Below are positions 1 to 7,487 of a stretch of DNA of 14,451 nt, one piece after another. The position numbers were made by a program, and so were the translations under genes. The DNA lies in the NCBI GenBank assembly GCA_027858455.1, contig JAQICQ010000168.1:1-14451 (forward strand), in the 5' to 3' direction. The DNA is from Elusimicrobiota bacterium (GTDB lineage Bacteria > CG03 > SLGR01 > JAGXOG01). A model generated the notes under the pieces. It did no database searches and had not been told where the DNA came from. It saw nothing but the letters and a program-made list of their open reading frames with translations. Each line of letters begins with the position of its first letter. Position 1 is the first letter of the stretch.

Positions 1-81
1 TAAATCAATCATATGCCATATTGAAAGATCTGACCCTCACACACCAGGGTGTTTTTTATTAAAAATATATATAATACAATT
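1..81 (+). repeat. Left copy of a dispersed direct repeat
   Basis: The first ~60 bases match 14032-14092 with one substitution (position 29 against 14060) and one length difference in the T-run. Similarity fades in an AT-rich stretch near 81. A related piece (attgggttattt plus a purine-rich tail) follows the repeat directly in the right copy at about 14107, but on the left it lies about 270 bp away near 353, beyond the hydrolase remnant. The window starts within one base of the point where an IS end abuts the right copy, so the edge may be an IS-induced assembly break. Confidence 0.85.
33..57 (+). terminator. Terminator-like hairpin in left repeat
   Basis: ACCCT (33-37) can pair with AGGGT (46-50) across an 8-nt loop, followed by G and six Ts (52-57). 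The stem is short, so it may be a weak intrinsic terminator. The right repeat copy keeps the same hairpin and T-run, which supports a conserved function or simply recent duplication. Confidence 0.4.
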
Positions 82-82
82 T

Positions 83-328
83 ATGAAAATATTAAAATAC
101 ATTCTTTTATTTTTATTCACTCTGTTGGTTATATTATCTCTTTATTATATCTTCGCCCAGAGCAATTATATTTATTTTCCGGACAGCGCTATCTCAGACA
201 CCCCGGCTTCCGCAGGTCTTAATTATGAAGGAATATATTTAAAAACTGAAGATAATGTCCTAATTGTTGCCTGCTTTATTCCCGCAAAATCGCCCCGGGC
301 GACAATAAGGCTAAAAATCAAGATGTGA
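83..328 (+). pseudogene. Truncated alpha/beta-hydrolase (BEM46-like), N-terminal remnant
   Basis: The 81-residue frame starts with a hydrophobic anchor (about residues 5-25). It continues with a segment resembling the start of membrane-anchored alpha/beta-hydrolases of the BEM46/YfhR type: YFPD near residue 32, then G-L-x-Y-E-x-I-Y-L-K-T-E-D and F-I-P-A-K near 65-69. In the family the next residues form the strand leading to the HGN oxyanion motif. Here the frame ends about ten residues later in a lysine-rich tail, and no nucleophile elbow (GxSxG) or catalytic Asp/His exists. The intact family is about 250-300 residues. Downstream DNA does not visibly continue the gene in another frame, so this is a truncation. 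The fragment sits between a dispersed repeat and a gene on the opposite strand. Family assignment is by motif recollection. Confidence 0.6.
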
Positions 329-400
329 TATATTGATTATATAATTATATTATTGGGTTATTTGAGGTGTCTTTACCCTGTTGATTTGTTAGAAGATATT

Positions 401-1123
401 TTAATTAAATATTCCAATAGCCGATAAAATTCCAAAAATAATTGGGAATAGTAGCAATACCCAACCTATAAAAACAACAAAAGCCCCAGGCGTTGGCTTT
501 GTTACAACAGGGGCAAAAAAAGTTGTTCTAAATCTTACGCCTGTAACTCCCCCTAGTTCATCACCGAAAAAAATACACCCAAGCGGCAAAATTAAAAACA
601 ACAACATTATTAAAAATCCTTCCGATCCGTTAAAAAAGGAAGCAAACCCCAGATAAAATAAGGATATTATCGCAGTAATAATTTTACCTTTATTGCTTCC
701 AGATTTTTGCCCTTCAGCACAAGCTCCAACTAATGCTTTTGTATAATTGTCCATATCGGGATTCCCTTTTATATATTTTGCTACGGCTTGCATTTCTCCT
801 TCATCAGTCCAGATTCCACTACAGGAAGGGCATTTATCTATGATAATGTTTGAATCGTAAGAATAATTTTTTAAATTCATGACTACATTACATCTTGGGC
901 ATTTTCGTTGAAGTTTTTTAATTTTATCTATTCTAATTAATTTATTTCTATAAGTCTCTTTTACCGTTTGGGGGGCAATTTTATTTTTAGATAGTAAACC
1001 ATTGACCACCTTAAGCAATTCACCTTTATCAAACCATATCCCGCCACATTTTAAGCAGAGATCTACCTCTTGATTTTCGTAATTAATAGTTTTCAATTTT
1101 TTATTGCATACAGGACAAATCAT
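401..1123 (-). CDS. Membrane protein with two zf-TFIIB zinc-ribbon domains
   Basis: This 240-residue protein carries two tandem zf-TFIIB-type zinc ribbons. The first uses C3/C6 and C23/C26 followed by GGIWFDKGEL. The second uses C75/C78 and C98/C101 followed by SGIWTDEGEM. The C-x-x-C ... C-x-x-C-G-G-x-W-x-D-x-G-E-L pattern is diagnostic for PF13453. The C-terminal half has three hydrophobic segments (about 148-163, 170-186 and 212-237), so the zinc ribbons probably face the cytoplasm on a membrane-anchored protein. No catalytic residue is evident, and the family role is unknown; protein or nucleic-acid binding, or quality control, is speculation. It stands alone on the minus strand with a good promoter about 100 bp upstream. 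No strong ribosome-binding site precedes the ATG, which follows an A-rich stretch. Confidence 0.85.
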   Translation of the reverse strand: MICPVCNKKLKTINYENQEVDLCLKCGGIWFDKGELLKVVNGLLSKNKIAPQTVKETYRNKLIRIDKIKKLQRKCPRCNVVMNLKNYSYDSNIIIDKCPSCSGIWTDEGEMQAVAKYIKGNPDMDNYTKALVGACAEGQKSGSNKGKIITAIISLFYLGFASFFNGSEGFLIMLLFLILPLGCIFFGDELGGVTGVRFRTTFFAPVVTKPTPGAFVVFIGWVLLLFPIIFGILSAIGIFN

Positions 1124-1227
1124 ATTTTTTTTAGTTGGTCATTCATTTTTTAATTAATATTCTTAAAAACGTAACAGTTTCGGAAAAAGCTCAGATATCC
1201 ACTTTAATTTGCCTATGTTTAAATTAT

Positions 1228-1256
1228 ATTATACTATATACAAAACTAATAAACAA
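1228..1256 (-). promoter_or_regulatory. Sigma70-type promoter for the zf-TFIIB gene
   Basis: On the minus strand, TTGTTT (1256-1251) is separated by exactly 17 bp from a perfect TATAAT (1233-1228). Transcription would start near 1221, leaving a leader of about 98 nt before the ATG at 1123. The -35 box matches only half of the consensus, but the -10 box and spacing are ideal. Confidence 0.55.
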
Positions 1257-1715
1257 AGCCGAATTCTTCCAATCTAAAGATTCACTTCACTGGATCGTTT
1301 TTTTTGTTTAATCCAGTTAACCCTGACTTTCAAATTGGCGTTTTAAGGGGGCTTTTATCCTTTTGGGTGGTAATGACATAGGCGGTTATGCGTTAGAAGT
1401 ATATTTGCTACCGCCCTCGCTGATGCTTCGGTTGGTTCTGTTATTTTAAAGTCGGATCGGAACGGTTTAAAAAAATATATTTGTTAAAACAACCTAATAA
1501 AACACAAAAACAAGATAAAAATAAGATTTTTGCTCTATCTGTGAAATTTATGCGATAGGACGGAAAAAGTGCGCATATAGGAAAACATGTCTGCTATTCC
1601 TGTTTATGATTTATTTGAGGGCGCCTTACTGAATATATTCCATACTGCGCTGTATATAGATGAAATTATCAGCCCCTATCATATTTCCACTATGTCCAAG
1701 CGTAAAGATTATAGT
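1257..1715. other. Gene-free stretch with two hairpins
   Basis: I find no supportable gene here. Two foldable sequences stand out: ACTGGAT (1289-1295) with ATCCAGT (1311-1317) around a T-rich loop, and GGCGGT (1381-1386) with ACCGCC (1410-1415). The latter encloses a GCGTTAG that recalls an integron attC end but lacks the matching half. The block 1320-1450 is richer in G+C than its AT-rich flanks. Together this suggests old accessory DNA, without an identifiable element. Confidence 0.4.
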
Positions 1716-2339
1716 TTAATGTTTATGCGCCCCTTCTTTGCTCTCCGGTTTTTCTGATTCATTATGATGGGCGGCTTCACCCATGGCGATCTTATGGACG
1801 GCTTCCGTGAAATGCATAAACTGCACGTACGCCTCGACATACTCCCGGCCCGCCCCGACGCTTTCATTCATATGCTTCTTTGCTTCCATAAGGCGCTCGA
1901 AACGCTCTGTAATTGCGGAAGAGATATGTCCCGCTATTTTTCCCGCCAATTCTTCCACAGAACCTTCAGCTATAGCCATATCTGCTTTAGCCACTATCGG
2001 TTCTACCTGTCCCGCAGGTTTAAGCCCCGTGTAAGGAGCGCCCTCTCCCTCCCTGTGAACCTTGACAAGAGTATCGAAAAATTTCAGTTCCGCCTTCTCT
2101 TTCGCCTCAGCTCCTTTGCTTCTTTTTTTAATCGTTTTATCAAATACTTTCCGGATTTCGCCTTCACTCTCTTCCTTTACCCACTTTAGCACAGGCGTAA
2201 TGTCGCCTTTTTCTAAGGCAATCCTTGCATCTTGAATAACCGGGCCGTCTAATGTATCGCAGTGAGCCAAGACGCCGGCAGGGACCAGCACGACAGTACA
2301 TAATGCAAATAATACAGCAAACAAAACATTAACTCTCAT
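1716..2339 (-). CDS. Secreted DUF6448-family protein
   Basis: The 207-residue protein begins with a clear signal peptide (MRVNVLF, hydrophobic core to about residue 23, cleavage near VLA-H). The mature protein starts H-C-D-T-L-D-G-P-V, continues through a K-W-V-x-E segment, and carries a G-E-G-A-P-Y-T-G-L-K-P-A-G motif near the middle and A-G-R-E-Y-V-E-A-Y-V-Q-F-x-H towards the end. I recognise this combination as the DUF6448 family of exported proteins of unknown function. His and Cys in the N-terminal motif, plus a His-rich tail (AHHN..., AHKH), suggest metal or haem-like ligand binding, which is inference. A strong GAGGAGG ribosome-binding site precedes the ATG. The gene appears richer in G+C than its neighbours, hinting at separate acquisition. 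It lies 169 bp downstream of hcp and could be read through from it. Confidence 0.75.
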   Translation of the reverse strand: MRVNVLFAVLFALCTVVLVPAGVLAHCDTLDGPVIQDARIALEKGDITPVLKWVKEESEGEIRKVFDKTIKKRSKGAEAKEKAELKFFDTLVKVHREGEGAPYTGLKPAGQVEPIVAKADMAIAEGSVEELAGKIAGHISSAITERFERLMEAKKHMNESVGAGREYVEAYVQFMHFTEAVHKIAMGEAAHHNESEKPESKEGAHKH

Positions 2340-2508
2340 AAAAACACCTCCTCTTTAACTTAGCCTATATTTCAATCAACACTAAAAACATTTTGAACTT
2401 ATCGACTGCTTTCAGTGAATACGGTTTATTCGCAGACATAATAATCATTTTACCTTCCTTTAAAATAAACAGCGGTCCCGATATTGTAACTTCCGTCGGG
2501 CCGTTGAT

Positions 2509-4137
2509 CTAATTACCCGCCAGCATATCTTTTATATCATTTTCTACATTTGTAGTCGGTTTTAAATCAAATTTCTCAACAATGACCTTTGTTATGCCGG
2601 GTGACAAAAAAGCAGGTATGGTCGGGCCTAAATGGATTTTCTTAAAACCAAGATAAAGCAGCGCAAGAAGTACCGCAACAGCTTTTTGCTCATACCAGGC
2701 TATATCAAATGACAAAGGGAGATCATTAACATCGTCAAGTTCAAATACTTCTTTTAGTTTCAAGGCAATTACTGCCAGAGAATAAGAGTCATTGCACTGA
2801 CCGGCATCAAGTACTCTTGGGATTCCGTTAATATCGCCAAGTTTCAGCTTATTATAGCGATATTTAGCGCATCCAGCCGTTAAAATCACAGTGTCTTTAG
2901 GAAGGTTTTCAGCTACTTCAGTGAAATATTTTCTAGTTGGATGTCTTCCGTCACAACCTGCCATTACAACAAAACGCTTTATTGCTCCTGATTTTACAGC
3001 TTCAACGACCTTATCAGCTAAAGCCAGTACCTGATTATGAGCAAATCCACCTGTGATTTCTCCTTCTTCAATCTGTGTAGGCGGAGAGAATTTTTTAGCC
3101 AGTTCAATAACTTCTGAGAAATCTTTCTGTTTTCCGTTTTCGCGATCCGGAATATGCTTAATTCCCGGATAACCTGCCATTCCGGTTGTGAATATCCTCT
3201 CTTTATAGGAATCCTTAACAGGTACAATACAATTAGTTGTCATTATAATCGGGCCGTTAAATGATTCAAACTCCTTATTCTGCTGCCACCACGCGTTGCC
3301 GTAGTTTCCTACAAAATGCCCATATTTTTTAAATTTCGGATAGTAATTTGCCGGCAGCATCTCGCTGTGGGTATATACATCTACTCCTGAATCTTTGGTC
3401 TGTTCGAGCAATTCTTCCATGTCTCTCAGATCATGGCCGGATATCAATATGCCCGGATTATTTCTGACTCCGATATTAACTTTTGTAATTTCAGGATTAC
3501 CGTATGTAGATGTATTTGCTTTATCAAGAAGTTCCATAGCTTTTACCGCTGTCTGTCCGGCTTCAAGCACCATCCCTGCCAGATCATCGGCGGAAAGCTC
3601 TTTAGTTATTGAAGCCAGTCCTTTCACCATAAATGAAAATATATCATCATTATAATATCCTAAAACCGCGGCATGATCAGCATATGCGGCGATTCCCTTC
3701 ATTCCATATAACAGAAGTGATTTAAGGGAACGTATATCTTCATCCTGACTGTAGCTCAATATACCTATTTGCGAAGATTTCTCTATAAATCCTTCTTTAG
3801 AATCTGAATTCCAGTTTGCGGAATCATGTTCAATTGTTCCGGAAACAGAAGTTTTTATTTCATCCCTGACCTCAAGAGCTTTCTTTATTAATTCAGTGAT
3901 TTTATCCGTATCAAAATTAGCATTGGTTATAGTTGAGAATAAAGCCTGGCAGACAAAAAGACCTTTTTCTCTATCAATACTTTTCCCTGATTTCTCTACA
4001 CACAGAGCAATACCCTGTAATGTGTATATCAGTAAATCCTGCAGATTGGAAGTTGCTTCATCTTTTCCGCATACGCCTCTATTTGTACAGCCTGTATTTT
4101 TTACTGTTTCCTGACATTGATCACAAAACATACTCAT
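2509..4137 (-). CDS. hcp: Hydroxylamine reductase / hybrid-cluster protein (Hcp)
   Basis: This full-length (542 aa) hybrid-cluster protein carries an N-terminal [4Fe-4S]-type motif at C5, C8, C17 and C23 (C-x2-C-x8-C-x5-C), the spacing of class I Hcps from strict anaerobes. C-terminal family motifs are intact: GCDGRHPTRKYFTE, TAGCAKYRYNKL, the DAGQCNDSYSLAVIAL segment and LGPTIPAFLSPG, which supply the Cys, Glu and His ligands of the hybrid 4Fe-2S-2O cluster. Hcps reduce hydroxylamine in vitro, and in vivo they act in NO detoxification and protein S-nitrosylation, in the cytoplasm. The start is preceded by a GGAG site lying inside the end of the HD gene, with only one base between them, so the two are coupled. 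It is the last gene of the long minus-strand run. Its usual electron-donor-like 4Fe-4S partner appears upstream only as a pseudogene. Confidence 0.95.
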   Translation of the reverse strand: MSMFCDQCQETVKNTGCTNRGVCGKDEATSNLQDLLIYTLQGIALCVEKSGKSIDREKGLFVCQALFSTITNANFDTDKITELIKKALEVRDEIKTSVSGTIEHDSANWNSDSKEGFIEKSSQIGILSYSQDEDIRSLKSLLLYGMKGIAAYADHAAVLGYYNDDIFSFMVKGLASITKELSADDLAGMVLEAGQTAVKAMELLDKANTSTYGNPEITKVNIGVRNNPGILISGHDLRDMEELLEQTKDSGVDVYTHSEMLPANYYPKFKKYGHFVGNYGNAWWQQNKEFESFNGPIIMTTNCIVPVKDSYKERIFTTGMAGYPGIKHIPDRENGKQKDFSEVIELAKKFSPPTQIEEGEITGGFAHNQVLALADKVVEAVKSGAIKRFVVMAGCDGRHPTRKYFTEVAENLPKDTVILTAGCAKYRYNKLKLGDINGIPRVLDAGQCNDSYSLAVIALKLKEVFELDDVNDLPLSFDIAWYEQKAVAVLLALLYLGFKKIHLGPTIPAFLSPGITKVIVEKFDLKPTTNVENDIKDMLAGN

Positions 4138-4138
4138 T

Positions 4139-4624
4139 TTATTTCTCCTTTTTTAATAATTCCTTTTCCGCTATTTTTTTGCCTTCATCCGTCTTAAATA
4201 TCCTGTCTATTTTCTTTTTATCAACTGTTATTCCTTCTTCAATTAGGTTGGTAATAAGATCGGCATCCCATATAACATTAAAATTCAGGATATCTATAAC
4301 ATCAGGAGTATGGTGATGCGCTATTATATCACATATCTCATTTACTGCATTGTCCTCCAAATTAAATTTATGCAGGATATTTCTTGCGATAGGAGGGCCT
4401 TCTATCTCCTGGTAATTCCCGGCAGAAGAATTATATTTCTTTTCGGATTCTTTGATTCCTATATCGTGAAGTATTGCCGCAGGGATAACTGTATCGGAAT
4501 TCCCGGACTCTCTTTCTAATATTGATTCAGCGAATTTTAAAACAGTCAACGCATGATTTATTCTTTTATTATCGTTTCCGAAATAGCTTTTCAATTCTGT
4601 TATTAAATTATCCCTGTATATCAT
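4139..4624 (-). CDS. HD-domain phosphohydrolase
   Basis: This 161-residue HD-superfamily protein shows the metal-binding pattern H24 (NHALTVLKFAE), H53-D54 (ILHDIG), H103/H104 (IIAHHHTP) and D120 or D122 (VIWDADLI). Such short proteins hydrolyse phosphate esters or nucleotides; the substrate is not predictable. A G-P-P-I-A-R segment between the HD pair and the next His is typical of the subgroup that also includes small HD proteins near redox genes. It ends one base before hcp and contains the hcp ribosome-binding site, so expression is linked. It starts 14 bp after the last codon of the broken iron-sulfur gene, which suggests it belonged to the same nitrosative-stress cluster. Its own site is a weak AGGA. 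Confidence 0.85.
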   Translation of the reverse strand: MIYRDNLITELKSYFGNDNKRINHALTVLKFAESILERESGNSDTVIPAAILHDIGIKESEKKYNSSAGNYQEIEGPPIARNILHKFNLEDNAVNEICDIIAHHHTPDVIDILNFNVIWDADLITNLIEEGITVDKKKIDRIFKTDEGKKIAEKELLKKEK

Positions 4625-4638
4625 AATAATAAATCCTG

Positions 4639-4890
4639 TTACCGTAATTCTCCCTGCAACGATATTATTTGCTCATTAACGTCGATCTGTTTTTCTGATT
4701 TTTCTACGGCTTTTCCCGCTATCATGGTGTTCCTCCGCAGCACGGGACCTGCATTCTGACTGCTGTAATAGATTTAATATTGTTATCAAAGATAATTATT
4801 GAAAGTTTTTCTATATATCTGTCAATATCACTGTCCAGTTTAGGACAAAAAATAACCAGCGATTTTCCCAATAAAAATTCATTATGAAAA
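4639..4890 (-). pseudogene. C-terminal remnant of a 4Fe-4S ferredoxin-type protein, frameshifted
   Basis: The frame starting just after the hemerythrin stop reads Y-N-F-H-N-E-F-L-L-G-K-S-L-V-I-F-C-P-K-L-D, then MQVPCCGGT. This is the C-terminal half of a protein family often beside hcp, which has two N-terminal [4Fe-4S] clusters and a C-terminal domain with FHxxFLxGKxLxIxCPKLD and M-x-V-P-C-C-G-G motifs. After CCGGT the frame hits a stop near 4722. A second frame continues with MIAGKAVEKSEKQIDVNEQI and ISLQGELR to a TAA at 4639-4641, as in intact members. The two parts fit if a dinucleotide AC was inserted in GGAACACCATG. The N-terminal ferredoxin half is absent; its place is taken by the hemerythrin gene, and the junction falls within a few bases of that gene's stop. 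So there are two lesions, a 5' deletion and a +2 frameshift. The family match is from memory. Confidence 0.75.
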
Positions 4891-5439
4891 TTATATATAT
4901 TCAGCTTTAAGTTTTTTAAGCAGTTCATGAAATTCTTCATGTTTACCATGGCCTATTACATTTTCCTCGTACTTTTCAAAATCTTCCAGCAACTCGTTCT
5001 GTTTTGAATCACTCAGCACATTATCTCCCATTGGGAAAAGAACATTGTTTTCTTTTTCTATGTGCGGAATCAAGAGTTCAATATAGTTTTTGGCGGCGTC
5101 TACAAATTTTTCAGTATCAATACTTTTATTATCGACATCAATTGCCACTCTCATCTGTGCTATATGCTCTCTCCCCTTGACATGTTCTGCCAACATAACA
5201 GCAATAGGGCCGTTTTCTTTGAGAATCCCTGCTTCTTCCATGGCTGGGAAAAGCATTTTTTCCTCTTTGCCATGATGACATTGGTCAGCAAAAACCGAAA
5301 AGACCTCTAATAATGAAGCAGTCGCTCCAGCATCATATTCAGTCTTTTCCATAATTCGGTCTCTCATTTTTTTGAGTATTTGTAATGCCAGTTTTATTAC
5401 CTCGTGTTCGTGCTTCAGATCATCACTTGCTTTATTCAT
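4891..5439 (-). CDS. Hemerythrin HHE-domain protein
   Basis: This 182-residue helical protein shows the diiron ligand pattern of bacterial hemerythrin-like (HHE) proteins: H10/H12 (LKHEHEVI), H55/H56 with E60 (CHHGKEEKMLFP), H86 (LAEHVKGRE) and H126 with E130 (PHIEKENNVLFP). The duplicated H-x-x-x-E-x-x-x-L-F-P signature confirms the family. Such proteins bind O2, NO or iron, or help repair iron-sulfur centres under nitrosative stress. Beside hcp, an NO or oxygen role is the best inference. A good AGGAGG precedes the ATG, 27 bp after the beta-barrel gene. The C-terminal codons abut the broken iron-sulfur gene with no spacer, so a deletion probably ended here. No signal peptide or membrane segment is present. 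Confidence 0.92.
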   Translation of the reverse strand: MNKASDDLKHEHEVIKLALQILKKMRDRIMEKTEYDAGATASLLEVFSVFADQCHHGKEEKMLFPAMEEAGILKENGPIAVMLAEHVKGREHIAQMRVAIDVDNKSIDTEKFVDAAKNYIELLIPHIEKENNVLFPMGDNVLSDSKQNELLEDFEKYEENVIGHGKHEEFHELLKKLKAEYI

Positions 5440-5466
5440 GTTTACTGCCTCCTGATTTTAAATCCA

Positions 5467-6705
5467 TTAAAAACTGTATTTTAATTTCATATACGCCATA
5501 TCATTTTCATTGTATTGTCCGAAATTCCCTTTGTCTCCCGTAAATATATTTGCACCAAGCTGGAGGTCCATTTCATCGGAGACATCATACACAATCCTGG
5601 GTCTTAACAAGGCATCTTCATTATTTAAACCAATATATGCAAAGAATTCCAGCCTTAATGTTTCACGAAAATAATCTTTAACAGCAAGAAAAGTAACCAT
5701 ATTTTCATATTCATCACTTGTAATCCGGCTATCGTATTCAAGAATTAGCTGTTGTATAAATTGAGCACTTAAATTAATATCCATAAATGAACAATCTATA
5801 CCCAACACATAATTAATGTAATCCTTTATTATAACCCCACCTGAATTCAAATCATCTGTTTCAAAGTATTTTCCGCTAAAATACCCGCCTTCTCCCCGCA
5901 AAACATAGCCTCCTAACGATGTGCTTAAACTTCCGCCCGCAAGACTTAATCTGTGATACTCCGGTGCCACTGTTACTGCTGTGATTTTGTTTGATGTGCT
6001 GTCAATTGTAGGATCCATATGCAGTGCGGGAGAGTCATCCCACATATATCCTCCCATGATCTCGAAATCAATGAGAGAAGATAAATAAGAATATTTCGTG
6101 AATACCTCACTGTTTTCAAGATTAGCTTTTACCTCTTTTTTTGAATAATCAAAAGTTACAGGCGCAGGCAATGTTGGAGATATTCTCCAGATAGATCCAT
6201 CTTCAGGTTCATTCGTGGGAGTAAAAACAGGCGCCCAAACCATCTCAAATGTACTATCAGCTAAATAATAATCCAGTTTTATTGAAGTGATACCCATGCG
6301 TATTTCACTAAAATCCGGCAGTAAAAACTCTCTTAAATCTTTGGGTGAAACAATATCCGTGATAAATACACCTTCGGCTTTTCCCCAGATGATCTGCTGT
6401 TTTCCAACTCTGATATCAAATGAATCGAAATATATGTCCATATACAACTGGCGTAAATCCGCATACATATCTTCATTGGTGTTTTTATAAACATACGGGT
6501 TTATTTTTAAAGATACATTATTGCTCTTATGCTCCAGGCTGAGATCAATATAATTTTGCATAATTGAATAATTTTTATCGGCTCCTATAAGTACTCCCAT
6601 ATAAGACCTGGCATATCCGTTCAGTTGTAACGACTGAGCCAAACCTGTCGAAGCTGTTGAAAAAAAGAGAAGAACCAGTATTATTAACAGTTTTTCGGAT
6701 TTCAC
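5467..6705 (-). CDS. Outer-membrane beta-barrel protein of an MMPL-linked export system (DUF1302-like)
   Basis: The 412-residue protein has a signal peptide (hydrophobic core residues 6-20, cleavage likely after GLAQ). The mature region is rich in alternating aromatic/polar strands and ends in YMKLKYSF. The terminal Phe is the usual beta-signal for BAM-dependent insertion. The region near residues 100-145 (VGKQQIIWGKAEG ... DIVSPKDLREFLLPDFSEIRMG) matches the signature of DUF1302-like porins, which often accompany MMPL transporters and LolA/LolB-fold periplasmic proteins. It begins with GTG; the start overlaps the preceding stop as GTGA, so translation is coupled. It is the outer-membrane member of a putative three-part envelope lipid or hydrophobe transport system. 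The substrate is not evident. Confidence 0.8.
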   Translation of the reverse strand: MKSEKLLIILVLLFFSTASTGLAQSLQLNGYARSYMGVLIGADKNYSIMQNYIDLSLEHKSNNVSLKINPYVYKNTNEDMYADLRQLYMDIYFDSFDIRVGKQQIIWGKAEGVFITDIVSPKDLREFLLPDFSEIRMGITSIKLDYYLADSTFEMVWAPVFTPTNEPEDGSIWRISPTLPAPVTFDYSKKEVKANLENSEVFTKYSYLSSLIDFEIMGGYMWDDSPALHMDPTIDSTSNKITAVTVAPEYHRLSLAGGSLSTSLGGYVLRGEGGYFSGKYFETDDLNSGGVIIKDYINYVLGIDCSFMDINLSAQFIQQLILEYDSRITSDEYENMVTFLAVKDYFRETLRLEFFAYIGLNNEDALLRPRIVYDVSDEMDLQLGANIFTGDKGNFGQYNENDMAYMKLKYSF

Positions 6706-7487
6706 TGAACACCCCTCTTCATTATCCGTTCAGTAAAAGTGGTATCATCAATCCCGCCATCTATGATGATATCTGCAAGCATCATCTTTGTCATATGATC
6801 CTTTTGTTTATTGTGCATTTCCGTGTTGGTTATTATCCAGTAATCTTTTATTTTCTCATATTTTTTAACGCTTAATACCTTAAGCAGGTCCCCATCTTCA
6901 TCATAAAATTCTTTTTTTAATCCTAACCATTTATCTTTAATAATCCATGTTGCAGTTTTTGAATACATATATTCCTCTTCTTTAGGAATACTCTCTACTA
7001 CATAGCAATCTTCATTATCGAATTTTTCCTCTCTTAGCAACCTGTGTGTATCTTCATAAGGATGCCTATCTCCGAGATCATCATATGTAAAATCAGAACC
7101 CATAAAATAGTCGCTTTTGCTATCGCTGGAAATCCTCTTAATTCTTTTCAATGCAGGCAAATAGATCCATTGGTCATCATATCGTCCTTCTTCGTCATAA
7201 CTCCAGTTCATAAATGACGTATCCCTGACATCTGAGGGAGAAATAAAAAACATTACTTTTTTCTCCATAGCATCATAATCCTTACTGTATTGCTTTATTT
7301 TACGCTCTCTCTTATTTCCTCTTTTATTCATAAGGGTCATTGTTAGCTCTGCCTGCATATCCTCCCCCTCAGCCCGGCTATATACATTTTGAATTATTTT
7401 TAAAGCTGTTAACTCCTCAGCGTAAGACATACTGATTGCCAATGATATTACAATAACAAATAGCAAAATAGTTTTTGTGATTTTCAT
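6702..7487 (-). CDS. LolA-like outer-membrane lipoprotein-sorting protein (PF17131 type)
   Basis: The 261-residue protein has a signal peptide (residues 1-23, ending SMSYA-EE) and a single LolA-like domain. Recognisable signatures are N-K-R-G-x-x-R-x-R, the FFISPSDVRDTSFMNWSYD segment, D-D-Q-W-I-Y-L-P-A-L-K-R-I-K-R-I and F-M-G-S-D-F-T-Y-D-D-L. These occur in the family annotated as outer membrane lipoprotein-sorting protein, often encoded beside MMPL transporters. The half-barrel fold holds acyl chains, so it may carry a lipid or hydrophobic molecule across the periplasm between the MMPL pump and the beta-barrel. Its ATG overlaps the MMPL stop (TAATG) and its stop overlaps the start of the beta-barrel gene (GTGA), which strongly suggests a stoichiometric complex. 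There is no lipobox Cys. Confidence 0.9.
   Translation of the reverse strand: MKITKTILLFVIVISLAISMSYAEELTALKIIQNVYSRAEGEDMQAELTMTLMNKRGNKRERKIKQYSKDYDAMEKKVMFFISPSDVRDTSFMNWSYDEEGRYDDQWIYLPALKRIKRISSDSKSDYFMGSDFTYDDLGDRHPYEDTHRLLREEKFDNEDCYVVESIPKEEEYMYSKTATWIIKDKWLGLKKEFYDEDGDLLKVLSVKKYEKIKDYWIITNTEMHNKQKDHMTKMMLADIIIDGGIDDTTFTERIMKRGVQ

Noticed and set aside
1381..1400. GGCGGTTATGCGTTAGAA as an integron attC end
   Set aside because: No complementary R''/L'' half is found within attC distance on either side, and no integrase gene is present.
1764..2189. Plus-strand frames opposite the DUF6448 gene
   Set aside because: The minus-strand frame has a signal peptide, a ribosome-binding site and family motifs; the plus-strand frames are shadows.
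2477..2500. CCCGA/TCGGG hairpin after hcp as a terminator
   Set aside because: A 5-bp stem with a 14-nt loop and no proper T-tract; too weak to call.
4722..4949. 75-aa minus-strand frame as an independent gene
   Set aside because: Its first residues lie out of frame inside hemerythrin, and its C-terminus is the frameshifted ferredoxin-like remnant, so it is not a gene of its own.
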